DNA from: Sulfitobacter sp.
GTDB lineage: Bacteria; Pseudomonadota; Alphaproteobacteria; Rhodobacterales; Rhodobacteraceae
Direction of reading: 5' to 3'
Length of the DNA stretch: 64,000 bases
Assembly (NCBI GenBank): GCA_029252045.1
Contig: JAQXCD010000020.1
Location: 233,685-297,684, forward strand
Below are positions 52,227 to 62,253 of this stretch, piece after piece. Made by a program: the position numbers and the translations under genes. Below the pieces are notes generated by a model. That model saw nothing but the letters and a program-made list of their open reading frames with translations, made no database searches and was not told the origin of the DNA. Position 1 is the stretch's first letter. The number at the start of each line of letters is the position of its first letter.

Positions 52227-52531
52227 CAGATTACGTCCCCTGTTGTCTTGGCGAAGCGAACTTTGTTTTCGCCGTCCATTTTGAACCCAACGCGTGTCGG
52301 CTTGCCGTTGGCATCCTTGATCGCGAGGTTGCTCAGATCGATCGGCATCGCCTTTGGGATGCGACCGCCCTGAGATGTCTGGGTCTGGCGTGTGGCACGG
52401 ATGTAGACGTTAATGCCGTCTACAACAGCCTTGCCTGTTTTTGGGTCAACGGAGGCAATCTTGCCTTCCTTGCCTTTGTCCTTGCCGGCAAGAACGATGA
52501 CAGTGTCACCTTTTTTGAGCTTAGCAGCCAT
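52226..52531 (-). CDS. rplX: 50S ribosomal protein L24
   Basis: [25 protein letters not shown] motif. Confidence 0.98.
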   Translation of the reverse strand: MAAKLKKGDTVIVLAGKDKGKEGKIASVDPKTGKAVVDGINVYIRATRQTQTSQGGRIPKAMPIDLSNLAIKDANGKPTRVGFKMDGENKVRFAKTTGDVI

Positions 52532-52533
52532 GG

Positions 52534-52902
52534 TTACAGCACCTCCGGAGCGAGCGAGATGATTTTCATGAAGTTCTTGGCGCGCAGCTCACGAACAACT
52601 GGTCCGAAGATACGGGTACCAACTGGCTCGTTGTTGTTATTCAGGATAACAGCAGCGTTGCGATCAAAACGGATGGCTGTGCCATCGTCACGACGAACTT
52701 CTTTTGCGGTACGAACGACAACGGCTTTACGCACGTCACCTTTCTTAACACGGCCGCGTGGAATGGCTTCCTTTACCGACACGACAATAATGTCGCCGAC
52801 GGATGCGTACTTACGCTTGGAACCACCCAGGACCTTGATGCACTGAACACGGCGAGCGCCGCTGTTGTCAGCAACATCCAGGTTGGTCTGCATCTGGATC
52901 AT
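52534..52902 (-). CDS. rplN: 50S ribosomal protein L14
   Basis: [33 protein letters not shown]. Confidence 0.98.
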   Translation of the reverse strand: MIQMQTNLDVADNSGARRVQCIKVLGGSKRKYASVGDIIVVSVKEAIPRGRVKKGDVRKAVVVRTAKEVRRDDGTAIRFDRNAAVILNNNNEPVGTRIFGPVVRELRAKNFMKIISLAPEVL

Positions 52903-52963
52903 TTGGTTTCTCCCGACCTGTAGGGGGCGATGCGTGCCTGATCCCTAGGGTTTCGATTAAGTT

Positions 52964-52982
52964 GTTATCCGAAATGGATAAC
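52964..52982 (-). repeat. Perfect intercistronic hairpin between rpsQ and rplN
   Basis: GTTATCC-gaaat-GGATAAC, 7-bp stem. Confidence 0.7.
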
Positions 52983-53014
52983 GCGACCACCTATGCAGGC
53001 AGCCGCGTGAACAA

Positions 53015-53251
53015 TCATGCTTCCGCGATGATTACTTCCCAACGCTTGGTTTTGGAACGTGGTGCACATTCGATGATGCGAACTTGCTCGCCCACTTTGA
53101 ATGTGTTGTTTTCATCGTGCGCCCGGTATTTTTTGGACTTACGGATGGTCTTTTTCAGAACCGGGTGCGTAAAGCGACGCTCTACGGATACGGTTACTGT
53201 CTGTTCATTGGCGTCCGAGGTTACGGTGCCTGTCAGGATACGCTTTGGCAT
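53015..53251 (-). CDS. rpsQ: 30S ribosomal protein S17
   Basis: [36 protein letters not shown]. Confidence 0.97.
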   Translation of the reverse strand: MPKRILTGTVTSDANEQTVTVSVERRFTHPVLKKTIRKSKKYRAHDENNTFKVGEQVRIIECAPRSKTKRWEVIIAEA

Positions 53252-53266
53252 AGGTCTAGGCTCCTC

Positions 53267-53473
53267 TTACGCGTCTGTCGCTGCGGCTGCAGCTTTCATG
53301 TTCAACACAGTCTTCACGCGGGCGACGTCACGCTTGACGGAACGCAGGCGCGATGCATTTTCCAGCTGGCCGGTGGCTTGCTGGAAGCGCAGGTTGAACG
53401 CTTCTTTTTTCAGGTTAACAAGTTCATCGCGGAGCTGGTCCGGCGTCTTGTCGTGCAGTTCTTTGGCGATCAT
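53267..53473 (-). CDS. rpmC: 50S ribosomal protein L29
   Basis: [39 protein letters not shown]. Confidence 0.97.
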   Translation of the reverse strand: MIAKELHDKTPDQLRDELVNLKKEAFNLRFQQATGQLENASRLRSVKRDVARVKTVLNMKAAAAATDA

Positions 53474-53620
53474 GCCATTTCCTTTCAACATCACCAGTAG
53501 GCCCCGAGAGGGTGACCATGATTCTGATGGAGTTCATGATGAAGCTGCCGTTTAGGCGCAATACTCCCGCAGCGCAACCCTAAAGGCGCGAAACACTCCG
53601 GTAGATTTCCGTATCTATAG

Positions 53621-53645
53621 TAGCGCCCGTTTCTGAATGGCGCTA
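53621..53645. promoter_or_regulatory. Candidate operator dyad upstream of SDR operon
   Basis: TAGCGCC-n11-GGCGCTA adjoining a TATAGT -10-like element. Confidence 0.4.
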
Positions 53646-53673
53646 GTTTCGCCTCAAACCAACGGAGGCAGCC

Positions 53674-54426
53674 ATGACAGACAAAATCGCTCTTGTGACA
53701 GGGGCTGCGCGGGGGATCGGGCTGGCCACCACAAATACCCTGATCGCACAGGGCTGGCGGGTGGCGATGGTCGACCGTGACGTCGATACGCTGCGCGATG
53801 CTGCCGCGCCCCTGAATGCGGCAAGCGCCTTTGTGCATGACGTCTCTGACCCAGATCAAGTGTCAGAGATGATCACGGCAGTGACCCGCAGCTTTGGCCG
53901 TATCGACGCTGTGGTAAACAATGCCGGTGTCGCCGATTTCGGCCCGATCGAGCAAGCCGACTTTGCCCGCTGGCGCACAGTGATGCAGACCAATCTGGAC
54001 GGGGTTTTTTTGGTCAGTCAGGCCGCCATCCCCGCCCTGCGTGAAACCAAAGGCGCGCTGGTGAACATCGCGTCAATCTCTGGTCTGCGCGCGTCAACCC
54101 TGCGGGTGGCCTATGGCACCTCCAAGGCCGCTGTGATCCACCTGACCAAACAGCAGGCAGCCGAGCTAGGCGAATACGGCATCCGCGCCAATTGCGTCTG
54201 TCCCGGCCCCGTGCGCACCAAACTGGCTATGGCTGTGCATACCCAAGATATCATTGACGCCTACCACGATGCCATCCCGCTGAACCGCTACGGCAGCGAG
54301 ACCGAGATCGCCGAGGTGATCGCCTTTCTGTGTTCAGACAAGGCCAGCTATGTCACTGGTCAGGTCATCGCCGCAGACGGCGGTTTTGAAAGCACAGGCG
54401 TCGGCCTGCCCTCACTCAGGAGCTAA
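53674..54426 (+). CDS. SDR-family oxidoreductase
   Basis: TGAARGIGLATTNTLIAQGW; NNAGVADFG; YGTSKAAVIHL. Confidence 0.93.
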   Translation: MTDKIALVTGAARGIGLATTNTLIAQGWRVAMVDRDVDTLRDAAAPLNAASAFVHDVSDPDQVSEMITAVTRSFGRIDAVVNNAGVADFGPIEQADFARWRTVMQTNLDGVFLVSQAAIPALRETKGALVNIASISGLRASTLRVAYGTSKAAVIHLTKQQAAELGEYGIRANCVCPGPVRTKLAMAVHTQDIIDAYHDAIPLNRYGSETEIAEVIAFLCSDKASYVTGQVIAADGGFESTGVGLPSLRS

Positions 54427-54429
54427 CAC

Positions 54430-55041
54430 ATGCCCGAAATCAAATCCCTTTTCGTAACCCGCCTGTACCATGCCAGCTTAGACGGCATTGACGCGGATGA
54501 GTTGGAGAAATCCTGCTATTCCATAGCCGAGGACGACGAGGCAGGGCAAGAGTGGTGTGAGGAGAACGGCTATCCCGGTTACACCTCTTATGCCTCGCTG
54601 ACCGATCTTGGCTGGCGCTTTCCGATCTTTGCGGATGTGATCAAAGCGGTTGATGCGCATGTGGCGGCTTTTGCGGAAGACTTGCAGCTGAACCTCGACG
54701 GGCGCGCGCTCAAGCTGGAAGACATCTGGATCAACATCCTGCCCGAGGGTGGCACCCATTCGGGCCACATCCACCCGCACTCGGTGATTTCGGGTACAAC
54801 CTATGTTGCGATGCCGGACGGCGCGAGCACGATCAAATTCGAAGACCCGCGCCTGCCCATGATGATGGCCGCCCCTGCCCGCGTCAAAGACGCGCGTGAG
54901 GAGCTGCGGACCTTTACCTATGTCGCACCTGCCGTGGGGGATGTGCTGCTCTGGGAGAGTTTCATTCGGCATGAGGTGCCGATGAACATGTCTGAGGAAG
55001 ACCGGATTTCGGTGTCGTTCAACTATAGCTGGCAGGGATGA
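54430..55041 (+). CDS. TIGR02466-like putative 2OG-Fe(II) oxygenase
   Basis: EDIWINILPEGGTHSGHIHPHSVISGTTYVAMPDGAS; LLWESFIRHEVPMNMSEEDRISVSFNYSW. Confidence 0.82.
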   Translation: MPEIKSLFVTRLYHASLDGIDADELEKSCYSIAEDDEAGQEWCEENGYPGYTSYASLTDLGWRFPIFADVIKAVDAHVAAFAEDLQLNLDGRALKLEDIWINILPEGGTHSGHIHPHSVISGTTYVAMPDGASTIKFEDPRLPMMMAAPARVKDAREELRTFTYVAPAVGDVLLWESFIRHEVPMNMSEEDRISVSFNYSWQG

Positions 55042-55628
55042 TATTGAAGGGTGACCTACGCGGCGTGCCGCTTTCCGATCTGTCGGTCGAGGATGGCATC
55101 CGCCCGCTACGCCCTGATCTGGGCGCGGTGCCAGCGCACCAACGACAGCCCGGCAAGCACCTTGCAGCCATTCACCGCCACTATCTGATAGAGATGGGCC
55201 GCATCGCGCAGGTCCTGCGCCGGATCGAGGCCGGCGAGGCGCCGCCTGCCGAACTCAAGCACATCGTGCTGAACGCGGAGATGACCCAGAACTTTCGCGC
55301 CTTCGGTACAATTTGCGGGCAGGAGTGCCGGGTGCTGACCATGCACCATGACATCGAAGAACAGTCGATCTTTCCCCAGCTGCACGCCAGTGGATCAGAA
55401 GCGATGCGGAAGATCGTGGACCGTTTGCGAGCGGAGCATCTGGTTGTTCATGAACTGCTGGAGCGGCTGGCCGCCGTGGCGGATGATCTGGCCGCAACCC
55501 CCGATGCAGAGACGTTTGCGCAGGCCGGCGCGATATTCGACAAGCTGTGGGAGGTGGTCAAATCCCATTTCCACTACGAGGAGACCACGCTGGCAGAGGC
55601 TCTGGGGTATTACGGCGTCATGGTCTGA
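55038..55628 (+). CDS. Hemerythrin HHE-domain protein
   Basis: HRHYL; HHDIEEQSIFPQL; HFHYEE; overlaps previous stop (ATGA). Confidence 0.85.
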   Translation: MILKGDLRGVPLSDLSVEDGIRPLRPDLGAVPAHQRQPGKHLAAIHRHYLIEMGRIAQVLRRIEAGEAPPAELKHIVLNAEMTQNFRAFGTICGQECRVLTMHHDIEEQSIFPQLHASGSEAMRKIVDRLRAEHLVVHELLERLAAVADDLAATPDAETFAQAGAIFDKLWEVVKSHFHYEETTLAEALGYYGVMV

Positions 55629-55632
55629 GGGC

Positions 55633-55830
55633 CTACTTCTTCTTGCGCGCCGCTTCCTGCTCCTTGACCAAAGCCTTCTCTTCTTTGGTCATCTTGTTGC
55701 CCCACTGGTTGTTGGACAGACCCAGATCGGCAGGCATGGGCTTGGTCTTGCCCTTCTTGATCGCGCCGCCTTTGTTAAGGAACTCGGCGATGAGGTCTTC
55801 ATCGGTGGTGGGTTTGGGAACTTGTTTCAT
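55633..55830 (-). CDS. 65-aa Lys-rich hypothetical protein
   Basis: Complete ORF MKQVPKPTTDEDLIAEFLNKGG...EQEAARKKK, convergent with hemerythrin gene. Confidence 0.65.
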   Translation of the reverse strand: MKQVPKPTTDEDLIAEFLNKGGAIKKGKTKPMPADLGLSNNQWGNKMTKEEKALVKEQEAARKKK

Positions 55831-55932
55831 GTGGGTGGCTCCTTTTGGTGTTGGAGTTGATAATTGTTTGAAATTATCTCAATTTATGCGAAATGACCAA
55901 TTTGCATATTATATTCTCCGAAAATTTCTTAA

Positions 55933-56438
55933 CTAGAGTTTTACTGCATTCCCAGTGCGCCAAGCGTGAGCGCTACCGTCAGCTCGTAATGCGCAGCGAT
56001 AGGGTGAAACCCACTGTGACATTGATATTCCGTCTCGAATCTCAAGAATAGGAATTTCGATGCTGATGTCTGATATATGACCCCTCGCGATTTTTTCGAT
56101 TAGTGTTCTGATTTGCTCGTCAATCAATAAATTTGCCTCTTCGGGCCAGTGCCAATTAAATAGGCCAGCATCTTCCTGAGCGGCGGCAGCAATCAGATCA
56201 AAACAGGCGTCTGTGGGCTCCTCAATCCAGCCTCACCCATTTCTTCAAAGGCCCTTAATTCAGACCTGTGTCCTTCCTCAGCTTCCAAGGCTTTTCGTGC
56301 AGCTTCGCGCTCTTCTTCAACAAGAGCCGCTTCCAACCTGCTGGCAAGATCAAGATGCCGTTGCTGGTTAAAGCTAAAAGAAATTCCGGCGAGTACGACA
56401 AACAGTATACCGAGAAGAATATAATAACGGCGATTCAT
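55933..56438 (-). pseudogene. Probable frameshifted small membrane-anchored protein gene
   Basis: N-part 56193..56438 MNRRYYILLGILFVVLAGISFSF...FEEMG; second frame open 55933..56232 GWIEEPTDACFDLIAAAAQEDAGLFNWHWPEEANLLIDEQIRTLIEK... with no start near its 5' end. Confidence 0.5.
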
Positions 56439-56533
56439 TTTAGCGCTCCTTAGCCATCAAAGGTCTCCGCTCAGGTTAGATTAATATTGGTATTCAACGC
56501 CGTGGAAAAGTAGATTTTTCAAACAACTAAAAT

Positions 56534-56572
56534 GAAAAAGCCCCCGCTGTTTATCACAGCGGGGGCTTTTTT
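56534..56572. terminator. Strong bidirectional terminator downstream of rplP
   Basis: agcccccgctgt-ttatc-acagcgggggct, perfect 12-bp stem, T/A runs both sides. Confidence 0.92.
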
Positions 56573-56608
56573 ATCTCTATAACTTGGTCAGTGAAGGTGC
56601 GCAGCTAG

Positions 56609-56632
56609 TGCGCACCCTACATAGGGTGCGCA
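56609..56632. repeat. Near-perfect palindrome 3' of rplP
   Basis: tgcgcacccta-ca-tagggtgcgca. Confidence 0.75.
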
Positions 56633-56646
56633 TTTATGCGCACCGT

Positions 56647-57060
56647 TTACCAATCCTCGCGTACGACTACGCGCGTTTTGATTGGCAGCTTCATCGCTGC
56701 GAGGCGCAGGGCCTCACGGGCGATGTCGTCACCTACACCGTCGATTTCGAACATGACGCGGCCTGGCTTTACTTTGCATGCCCAGAAATCCACGGAACCT
56801 TTACCTTTACCCATACGCACTTCGACGGGCTTGGAGGTTACTGGAACATCCGGGAAAATGCGGATCCAGACACGGCCCTGACGCTTCATGTGGCGCGTCA
56901 TGGCACGGCGTGCAGCTTCGATCTGGCGCGCTGTGATACGCTCAGGCTCGGTTGCTTTGAGACCGTAAGTGCCAAAGTTCAGGTCAGACCCGCCCTTCGC
57001 AAGGCCCTTGATGGAACCTTTGAACTGCTTACGGAATTTGGTACGTTTTGGCTGTAGCAT
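56647..57060 (-). CDS. rplP: 50S ribosomal protein L16
   Basis: [30 protein letters not shown]. Confidence 0.98.
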   Translation of the reverse strand: MLQPKRTKFRKQFKGSIKGLAKGGSDLNFGTYGLKATEPERITARQIEAARRAMTRHMKRQGRVWIRIFPDVPVTSKPVEVRMGKGKGSVDFWACKVKPGRVMFEIDGVGDDIAREALRLAAMKLPIKTRVVVREDW

Positions 57061-57072
57061 CTATTCTACTCC

Positions 57073-57780
57073 TTAACGCCGACCGCCGGCACCGCGAGGT
57101 GCTGGGCCGTCTTGGATTTCTTGTAACTTACGATCATGCGCAGCTGGATCATGTTCCATGATCTCGCCTTTGAAGATCCAGGTCTTGATCCCGATGATAC
57201 CGTAAGCAGTCATCGCTTCTACATGTGCATAGTCGATGTCCGCACGCAGAGTGTGCAACGGAACGCGACCTTCACGGTACCATTCGGTACGCGCGATCTC
57301 GGCACCGCCGAGGCGACCCGCGAGGTTCACACGGATACCAAGGGCACCCATACGCATGGCGTTCTGTACCGCACGCTTCATGGCGCGACGGAAAGAAACC
57401 CGGCGTTCCAGCTGCTGTGCAATGCTCTCACCAACAAGGGCTGCATCCAGTTCCGGCTTGCGGACTTCAACGATGTTGAGGTGCAATTCGGAAGCGGTGA
57501 ACGCGGCAAGTTTCTTGCGCAGACCTTCGATGTCTGCACCTTTCTTGCCGATGATCACACCAGGGCGTGCTGTGTGGATTGTAACGCGGCACTTCTTGTG
57601 TGGGCGCTCAATGATCACACGGGAGATACCCGCCTGATGGCATTCTTTCTTGATGAACTTGCGGATGGCGAGATCTTCCAGAAGAAGGTTCCCGAAATCC
57701 TTGGTATCGGCGTACCAGCGGCTATCCCATGTACGGTTAACCTGAAGGCGCATGCCGATTGGATTGACTTTATTACCCAT
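57073..57780 (-). CDS. rpsC: 30S ribosomal protein S3
   Basis: [33 protein letters not shown]. Confidence 0.98.
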   Translation of the reverse strand: MGNKVNPIGMRLQVNRTWDSRWYADTKDFGNLLLEDLAIRKFIKKECHQAGISRVIIERPHKKCRVTIHTARPGVIIGKKGADIEGLRKKLAAFTASELHLNIVEVRKPELDAALVGESIAQQLERRVSFRRAMKRAVQNAMRMGALGIRVNLAGRLGGAEIARTEWYREGRVPLHTLRADIDYAHVEAMTAYGIIGIKTWIFKGEIMEHDPAAHDRKLQEIQDGPAPRGAGGRR

Positions 57781-58160
57781 TATGCTTGCTCCTCAACCTG
57801 ACGCACGACGATGGTGATTTCCGCAAACGGCTTCATGATCTTGCCGAAACGGCCACGCGCACGTGGACGACCACGCTTGAGTGTCATGTTTTTGCCGACA
57901 TAGGCTTCGGACACGATCAGCTCGTCCACGTCGAGGTTGTGGTTGTTCTCGCCGTTGGCGATCGCGGACTGAAGGCATTTCTTCACGTCGATTGCGATAC
58001 GCTTTTTGGAGAAAGTGAGGTCCGTCAGGGCCTTTTCCACTTTCTTGCCACGGATCATCGCGGCAACGAGGTTCAGTTTCTGCGGCGACGTCTTCAGCAT
58101 GCGCAGTTTTGCACGTGCTTCGTTGTCTGCCACGCGGCGGGGATTTTTATCCTTGCTCAT
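57780..58160 (-). CDS. rplV: 50S ribosomal protein L22
   Basis: [35 protein letters not shown]. Confidence 0.98.
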   Translation of the reverse strand: MSKDKNPRRVADNEARAKLRMLKTSPQKLNLVAAMIRGKKVEKALTDLTFSKKRIAIDVKKCLQSAIANGENNHNLDVDELIVSEAYVGKNMTLKRGRPRARGRFGKIMKPFAEITIVVRQVEEQA

Positions 58161-58163
58161 GAC

Positions 58164-58442
58164 TTACTTCCGCTTCGATTTCTTGTCTGCAGCGTGACCG
58201 TAATAGGTACGAGTTGGCGAATACTCACCAAACTTCTGACCGATCATGTCTTCGGTGATCGTTACTGGGATGTGCTTCCGACCGTTGTAGATGCCGAACG
58301 TCAGGCCAACAAACTGCGGAAGAATAGTAGAACGACGGGACCAAATCTTGATAACATCGCTGCGGCCGGATTCCTTGGCAACTTCGGCTTTCTTAAGCAC
58401 GTAGCTGTCAACGAATGGACCTTTCCATACAGAACGAGACAT
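58164..58442 (-). CDS. rpsS: 30S ribosomal protein S19
   Basis: [20 protein letters not shown]. Confidence 0.98.
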   Translation of the reverse strand: MSRSVWKGPFVDSYVLKKAEVAKESGRSDVIKIWSRRSTILPQFVGLTFGIYNGRKHIPVTITEDMIGQKFGEYSPTRTYYGHAADKKSKRK

Positions 58443-58445
58443 ATA

Positions 58446-59288
58446 TTAACGCCCCTTTTTCTTGGCGTGCCGGGACCGAACGATAAGACGGTTGGACGCT
58501 TTTTTCTTGTTACGTGTCTTGGCACCCTTCGTCGGCTTACCCCAAGGAGTAACCGGGTGACGACCACCAGACGTACGACCTTCACCACCACCGTGTGGGT
58601 GGTCGACCGGGTTCATGACGACACCACGAACAGACGGGCGCTTGCCATAGTGGCGCATACGGCCGGCTTTACCCATGTTCTGGTTGGAGTTGTCAGGGTT
58701 GGACACGGCACCAACGGTGGCCATGCATTCCTGACGCACGAGGCGAAGTTCACCCGAGCTCAGACGGATCTGAGCGTAACCACCGTCACGACCTACGAAC
58801 TGGGCGTAGGTGCCGGCTGCGCGGGCAATCTGCCCACCCTTGCCTGGCTTCATTTCGATGTTATGGATGATTGTGCCGATAGGCATGCCCGAAAACGGCA
58901 TCGCGTTGCCCGGCTTGATGTCTGCTTTGGCAGCAGCAATGACCTTATCGCCAACAGCCAAACGCTGTGGGGCAATGATATAGGCCTGCTCACCATCGGT
59001 GTATTGAACGAGCGCGATGAACGCGGTGCGGTTCGGGTCATATTCGATCCGAGCGACAACAGCTTCCATGTCGAGCTTGTTACGTTTAAAATCTACGATG
59101 CGGTAAAGGCGTTTTGCCCCGCCGCCACGACGACGTGATGTGATCCGTCCGGTGTTGTTCCGTCCGCCCGACTTGCTCAGACCCTCAGTGAGGGCCTTAA
59201 CTGGGCGACCTTTCCAAAGCTCCGAACGGTCAATCAGCACCAACCCACGTTGGCCAGGCGTCGTCGGTTTGTACGACTTAAGTGCCAT
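58446..59288 (-). CDS. rplB: 50S ribosomal protein L2
   Basis: [58 protein letters not shown]. Confidence 0.98.
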   Translation of the reverse strand: MALKSYKPTTPGQRGLVLIDRSELWKGRPVKALTEGLSKSGGRNNTGRITSRRRGGGAKRLYRIVDFKRNKLDMEAVVARIEYDPNRTAFIALVQYTDGEQAYIIAPQRLAVGDKVIAAAKADIKPGNAMPFSGMPIGTIIHNIEMKPGKGGQIARAAGTYAQFVGRDGGYAQIRLSSGELRLVRQECMATVGAVSNPDNSNQNMGKAGRMRHYGKRPSVRGVVMNPVDHPHGGGEGRTSGGRHPVTPWGKPTKGAKTRNKKKASNRLIVRSRHAKKKGR

Positions 59289-59392
59289 GTTTGCTACTTC
59301 CGTTTGCTTGGCGGACCGCTAGTGCGGCCCTGATGTATGAAGGCCCCCGTAGGTGCCCGATGATATGCTTGCCCAAGTTGGGCGAACAACAA

Positions 59393-59414
59393 AGCCCCAG
59401 ACGAATCTGGGGCT
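59393..59414 (-). terminator. UUCG-loop hairpin with T-rich tail in the rplB leader
   Basis: Minus strand AGCCCCAGA-TTCG-TCTGGGGCT-TTGTTGTT, 9-bp stem. Confidence 0.7.
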
Positions 59415-59427
59415 GTGCCGATGTGGT

Positions 59428-59456
59428 CTGATAGGGGGTGGGATGGGGTTGGTCAA
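59428..59456 (-). promoter_or_regulatory. Candidate promoter of rplB-rpsS-rplV-rpsC-rplP block
   Basis: TTGACC-17-TATCAG on minus strand. Confidence 0.65.
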
Positions 59457-59590
59457 GGGGGACTTGACCGGAACTAATTCAGAGATCAACGGCGAACATA
59501 AGCCCCATTGTAAGAAGGGTCACCACATCGACTGAGTACCAATCGGTTCCCTTGAATTGATATCTGACAGAAGAACTCAAAATTTCCGCC

Positions 59591-59908
59591 TCAAGACTGT
59601 CCACTAAAAGCTATTTCCGCTCCTGACGCCCGATATCGCATCCCATCATAGCGCGTCGTCACCATTGAACTAAACTCCGACGGAATTACTTGCCGACTGT
59701 CAATGAAGTCCAATTCAGTTCCGGTGCTTCGGCCTTCACGCCAAACCGTTCCCGAAAGGCTGGCTACCGATTGATCGGGAAAAGCAATTTGATCGTCAAC
59801 TATCATATCAGAATCATCAGTCGGCCCGTAAGGCGAAAGCGAGAAGCAAAATAATTTCCTTGTCTCGTAGTTGATTGAGCAATCATTCGGACCATCTGGC
59901 CCCACCAT
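59591..59908 (-). CDS. Hypothetical protein, possibly 3' part of a broken gene
   Basis: Open reading frame between rplB and rplW; adjoins a start-less frame 59883..60188. Confidence 0.4.
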   Translation of the reverse strand: MVGPDGPNDCSINYETRKLFCFSLSPYGPTDDSDMIVDDQIAFPDQSVASLSGTVWREGRSTGTELDFIDSRQVIPSEFSSMVTTRYDGMRYRASGAEIAFSGQS

Positions 59909-60150
59909 TTCGAAGTAATTGGCTTAGGTCAGCCCTTTGACCGTTTATGGCGAAGGCAGAATATACGCTCTCGTCTCTACTTTGCACTACCGTTCGCGAG
60001 CCTGACGGCCAGTAGAAATCAATAATACATCCATCTTCGCCGCACTCTCGCAATTCCTTTCGGCATGGCTCAACATCAAACAGTTGAGTAGCATCAACCG
60101 ACGAAACGCGGCAGTAGCTACCGACTGCACCATCGTTTGACGCCGCAACT

Positions 60151-60390
60151 CTATCTAGCGTTAGCCCCCATATTAGTTGCTCGTGAACTCAAGAGCTCGC
60201 GCAATGCTTCGTTTTCTGTCTCGTCAATAACGGTAGCAACAATTGAGGAGCATTGGTCTAAGCTAATCCCCTCAATTCCATAAAACACAAACTCGAGGCA
60301 ATTCCGTTCATTTGATTCCATGCTTTCTTCTTCAGCAGCCAATGGACCAAAGCTCAGACAAACGACACTTAGCGAAATTAAGAACCGCAT
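60151..60390 (-). CDS. Small exported hypothetical protein
   Basis: Signal-peptide-like MRFLISLSVVCLSFGPLAAEEE. Confidence 0.55.
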   Translation of the reverse strand: MRFLISLSVVCLSFGPLAAEEESMESNERNCLEFVFYGIEGISLDQCSSIVATVIDETENEALRELLSSRATNMGANAR

Positions 60391-60446
60391 ACAGGCTACC
60401 TCCAACTTGAGTGTTCGAGAGTACGGAAAGACGACTTCATTGCAAA

Positions 60447-60478
60447 CAAAAAGGCCCCGCAGTTCACACTGCGGGGCC
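60447..60478 (-). terminator. Terminator after rplW
   Basis: ggccccgcagt-tcac-actgcggggcc, minus-strand tail CTTTTTGTTTG. Confidence 0.9.
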
Positions 60479-60508
60479 CCTCTAATTCTCAACCGTAAAA
60501 CCTAAACC

Positions 60509-60805
60509 TTACAGGCCAGTGGATACGTCGATTGTGTTGCCCTCTTCGAGCGTCACGTAGGCTTTCTTCACGTCTTTACGCGTACCAAGCTGGCCGCGGA
60601 AACGCTTAACTTTACCTTTAGTGATCGTCGTGTTGACCGCTTTGACCTTTACACCAAAGAGCGTTTCAACCGCTTCTTTGATCATTGGCTTGTTCGCCGC
60701 GATATTGACCTCGAAAACGACGGCGTTGTTTTCAGACGCCATTGTTGCTTTCTCGGTGATGATCGGCTTGCGGATCACGTCGTAGAGTTCTGCTTTGGTG
60801 CTCAT
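60509..60805 (-). CDS. rplW: 50S ribosomal protein L23
   Basis: [47 protein letters not shown]. Confidence 0.98.
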   Translation of the reverse strand: MSTKAELYDVIRKPIITEKATMASENNAVVFEVNIAANKPMIKEAVETLFGVKVKAVNTTITKGKVKRFRGQLGTRKDVKKAYVTLEEGNTIDVSTGL

Positions 60806-61419
60806 GACAAACGGGCCTCCAGTGCTTCGAGACCAGCCTTCGTCAGCACAAGTGTGTCCGACTTCAGGATGTCATAAACGTTCGCACCCATAACAGGTAG
60901 AGCGTTGATCGATGTGATGTTGCGTGCTGCAACGGCGAAATCTTCGTTCACAGTCGCATCGATGATCAAGCAACGCTTCCAACCCAGTGCGCCGACCGTT
61001 TTGGCCAATGCAGAAGTCTTCGCGTCTTTGATGTCGATGTTGTCCACGATGACCAACTCACCGGCAGCTACTTTAGCTGACAATGCGTGGCGAAGACCCA
61101 ACTTGCGGAACTTCTTTGTCAATTCGTGGCCGTGGCTGCGAGGTGTTGGACCTTTGTAGATACCACCACCGCGGAAGATCGGAGCAGAACGTGCACCGTG
61201 ACGCGCGCCGCCGGTACCTTTCTGACGATAGATCTTCTTTGTGGAGTACTTAACTTCGGACCGGGTTTTCACCTTGTGCGTACCAGCTTGCGCATTGTTG
61301 CGCTGCCAGCGGACGACGCGGTGCAGAATGTCGATGCGTGGTTCAAGACCGAAGATGGCCTCGTCCAGATCAACAGACCCTGCTGCTTTGCCGTCAAGTT
61401 TGATTGCTTCAGCTTTCAT
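60802..61419 (-). CDS. rplD: 50S ribosomal protein L4
   Basis: [45 protein letters not shown]. Confidence 0.98.
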   Translation of the reverse strand: MKAEAIKLDGKAAGSVDLDEAIFGLEPRIDILHRVVRWQRNNAQAGTHKVKTRSEVKYSTKKIYRQKGTGGARHGARSAPIFRGGGIYKGPTPRSHGHELTKKFRKLGLRHALSAKVAAGELVIVDNIDIKDAKTSALAKTVGALGWKRCLIIDATVNEDFAVAARNITSINALPVMGANVYDILKSDTLVLTKAGLEALEARLS

Positions 61420-62239
61420 TGGAGGAATCTCCTTCCGGTGTCGCTGTTTCGACTGCATCTTCTGCGGCCTGTTCAGCTTCTGCGGCTGCGGCTGCTGCTG
61501 CGGCTTCTACTGCTGCTGCTTCTGCGGCTGCGGCTTCGGCCATTTTTTCAGCTTCTTTGGCAGCGGATGCCAAGGCTGCTGGGTAGATCACGTTGTCAGA
61601 CGCTGGCTTCTTAACCGCATCCTTGATTGTGACCCAGTTGCCTTTGGAACCTGGTACGGCGCCTTTGACCATGATCAAACCACGGTCGGCATCTGTTTTC
61701 ACAACCACAAGGTTCTGCGTCGTAATCTTCGCATTACCCATGTGACCGGCCATCTTCTTGCCTTTGAAAACCTTACCGGGATCCTGACACTGACCAGTGG
61801 AACCGTGTGAGCGGTGCGAAATCGACACACCGTGTGTCGCGCGCAAACCACCAAAGTTCCAACGCTTCATCGCACCGGCAAAACCTTTACCAATGGACGT
61901 ACCCGAAACGTCAACGAATTGACCCTCGAAGTAATGCGAAGCAATGATTTCTTCGCCAACGGCGATGAGGTTGTCTTCGGACACGCGGAATTCGCAAACC
62001 TTACGCTTTGGTTCAACATTTGCTTTCGCAAAGTGACCACGCATCGGAGCAGATGTCCGCTTGGCTTTTGCCGTACCGGCGCCGAGTTGAACAGCAGAAT
62101 AGCCATCCTTTTCAGCAGTCCGCTGGGCTACAACCTGCAGCTTGTCGAGTTGTAGAACGGTCACAGGAATCTGCTTTCCGTCCTCTTGAAAAAGGCGGGT
62201 CATACCCAACTTTTTAGCGATTACACCAGAGCGCAACAT
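61409..62239 (-). CDS. rplC: 50S ribosomal protein L3 with Ala/Glu-rich C-terminal extension
   Basis: [33 protein letters not shown]; tail [47 protein letters not shown] overlaps rplD start. Confidence 0.97.
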   Translation of the reverse strand: MLRSGVIAKKLGMTRLFQEDGKQIPVTVLQLDKLQVVAQRTAEKDGYSAVQLGAGTAKAKRTSAPMRGHFAKANVEPKRKVCEFRVSEDNLIAVGEEIIASHYFEGQFVDVSGTSIGKGFAGAMKRWNFGGLRATHGVSISHRSHGSTGQCQDPGKVFKGKKMAGHMGNAKITTQNLVVVKTDADRGLIMVKGAVPGSKGNWVTIKDAVKKPASDNVIYPAALASAAKEAEKMAEAAAAEAAAVEAAAAAAAAEAEQAAEDAVETATPEGDSSNES

Positions 62240-62253
62240 AATCATCCGCTCCT

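Noticed and set aside
51432-52373. 313-aa ORF antisense to rpsN/rplE
   Set aside because: Antisense shadow of ribosomal genes
53015-53500. Plus-strand ORF 53084..53500
   Set aside because: Antisense to rpsQ and rpmC, no support
57786-59138. 450-aa plus-strand ORF antisense to rplV, rpsS and rplB
   Set aside because: Long antisense ORF expected from codon bias in GC-rich ribosomal genes; the sense genes are certain
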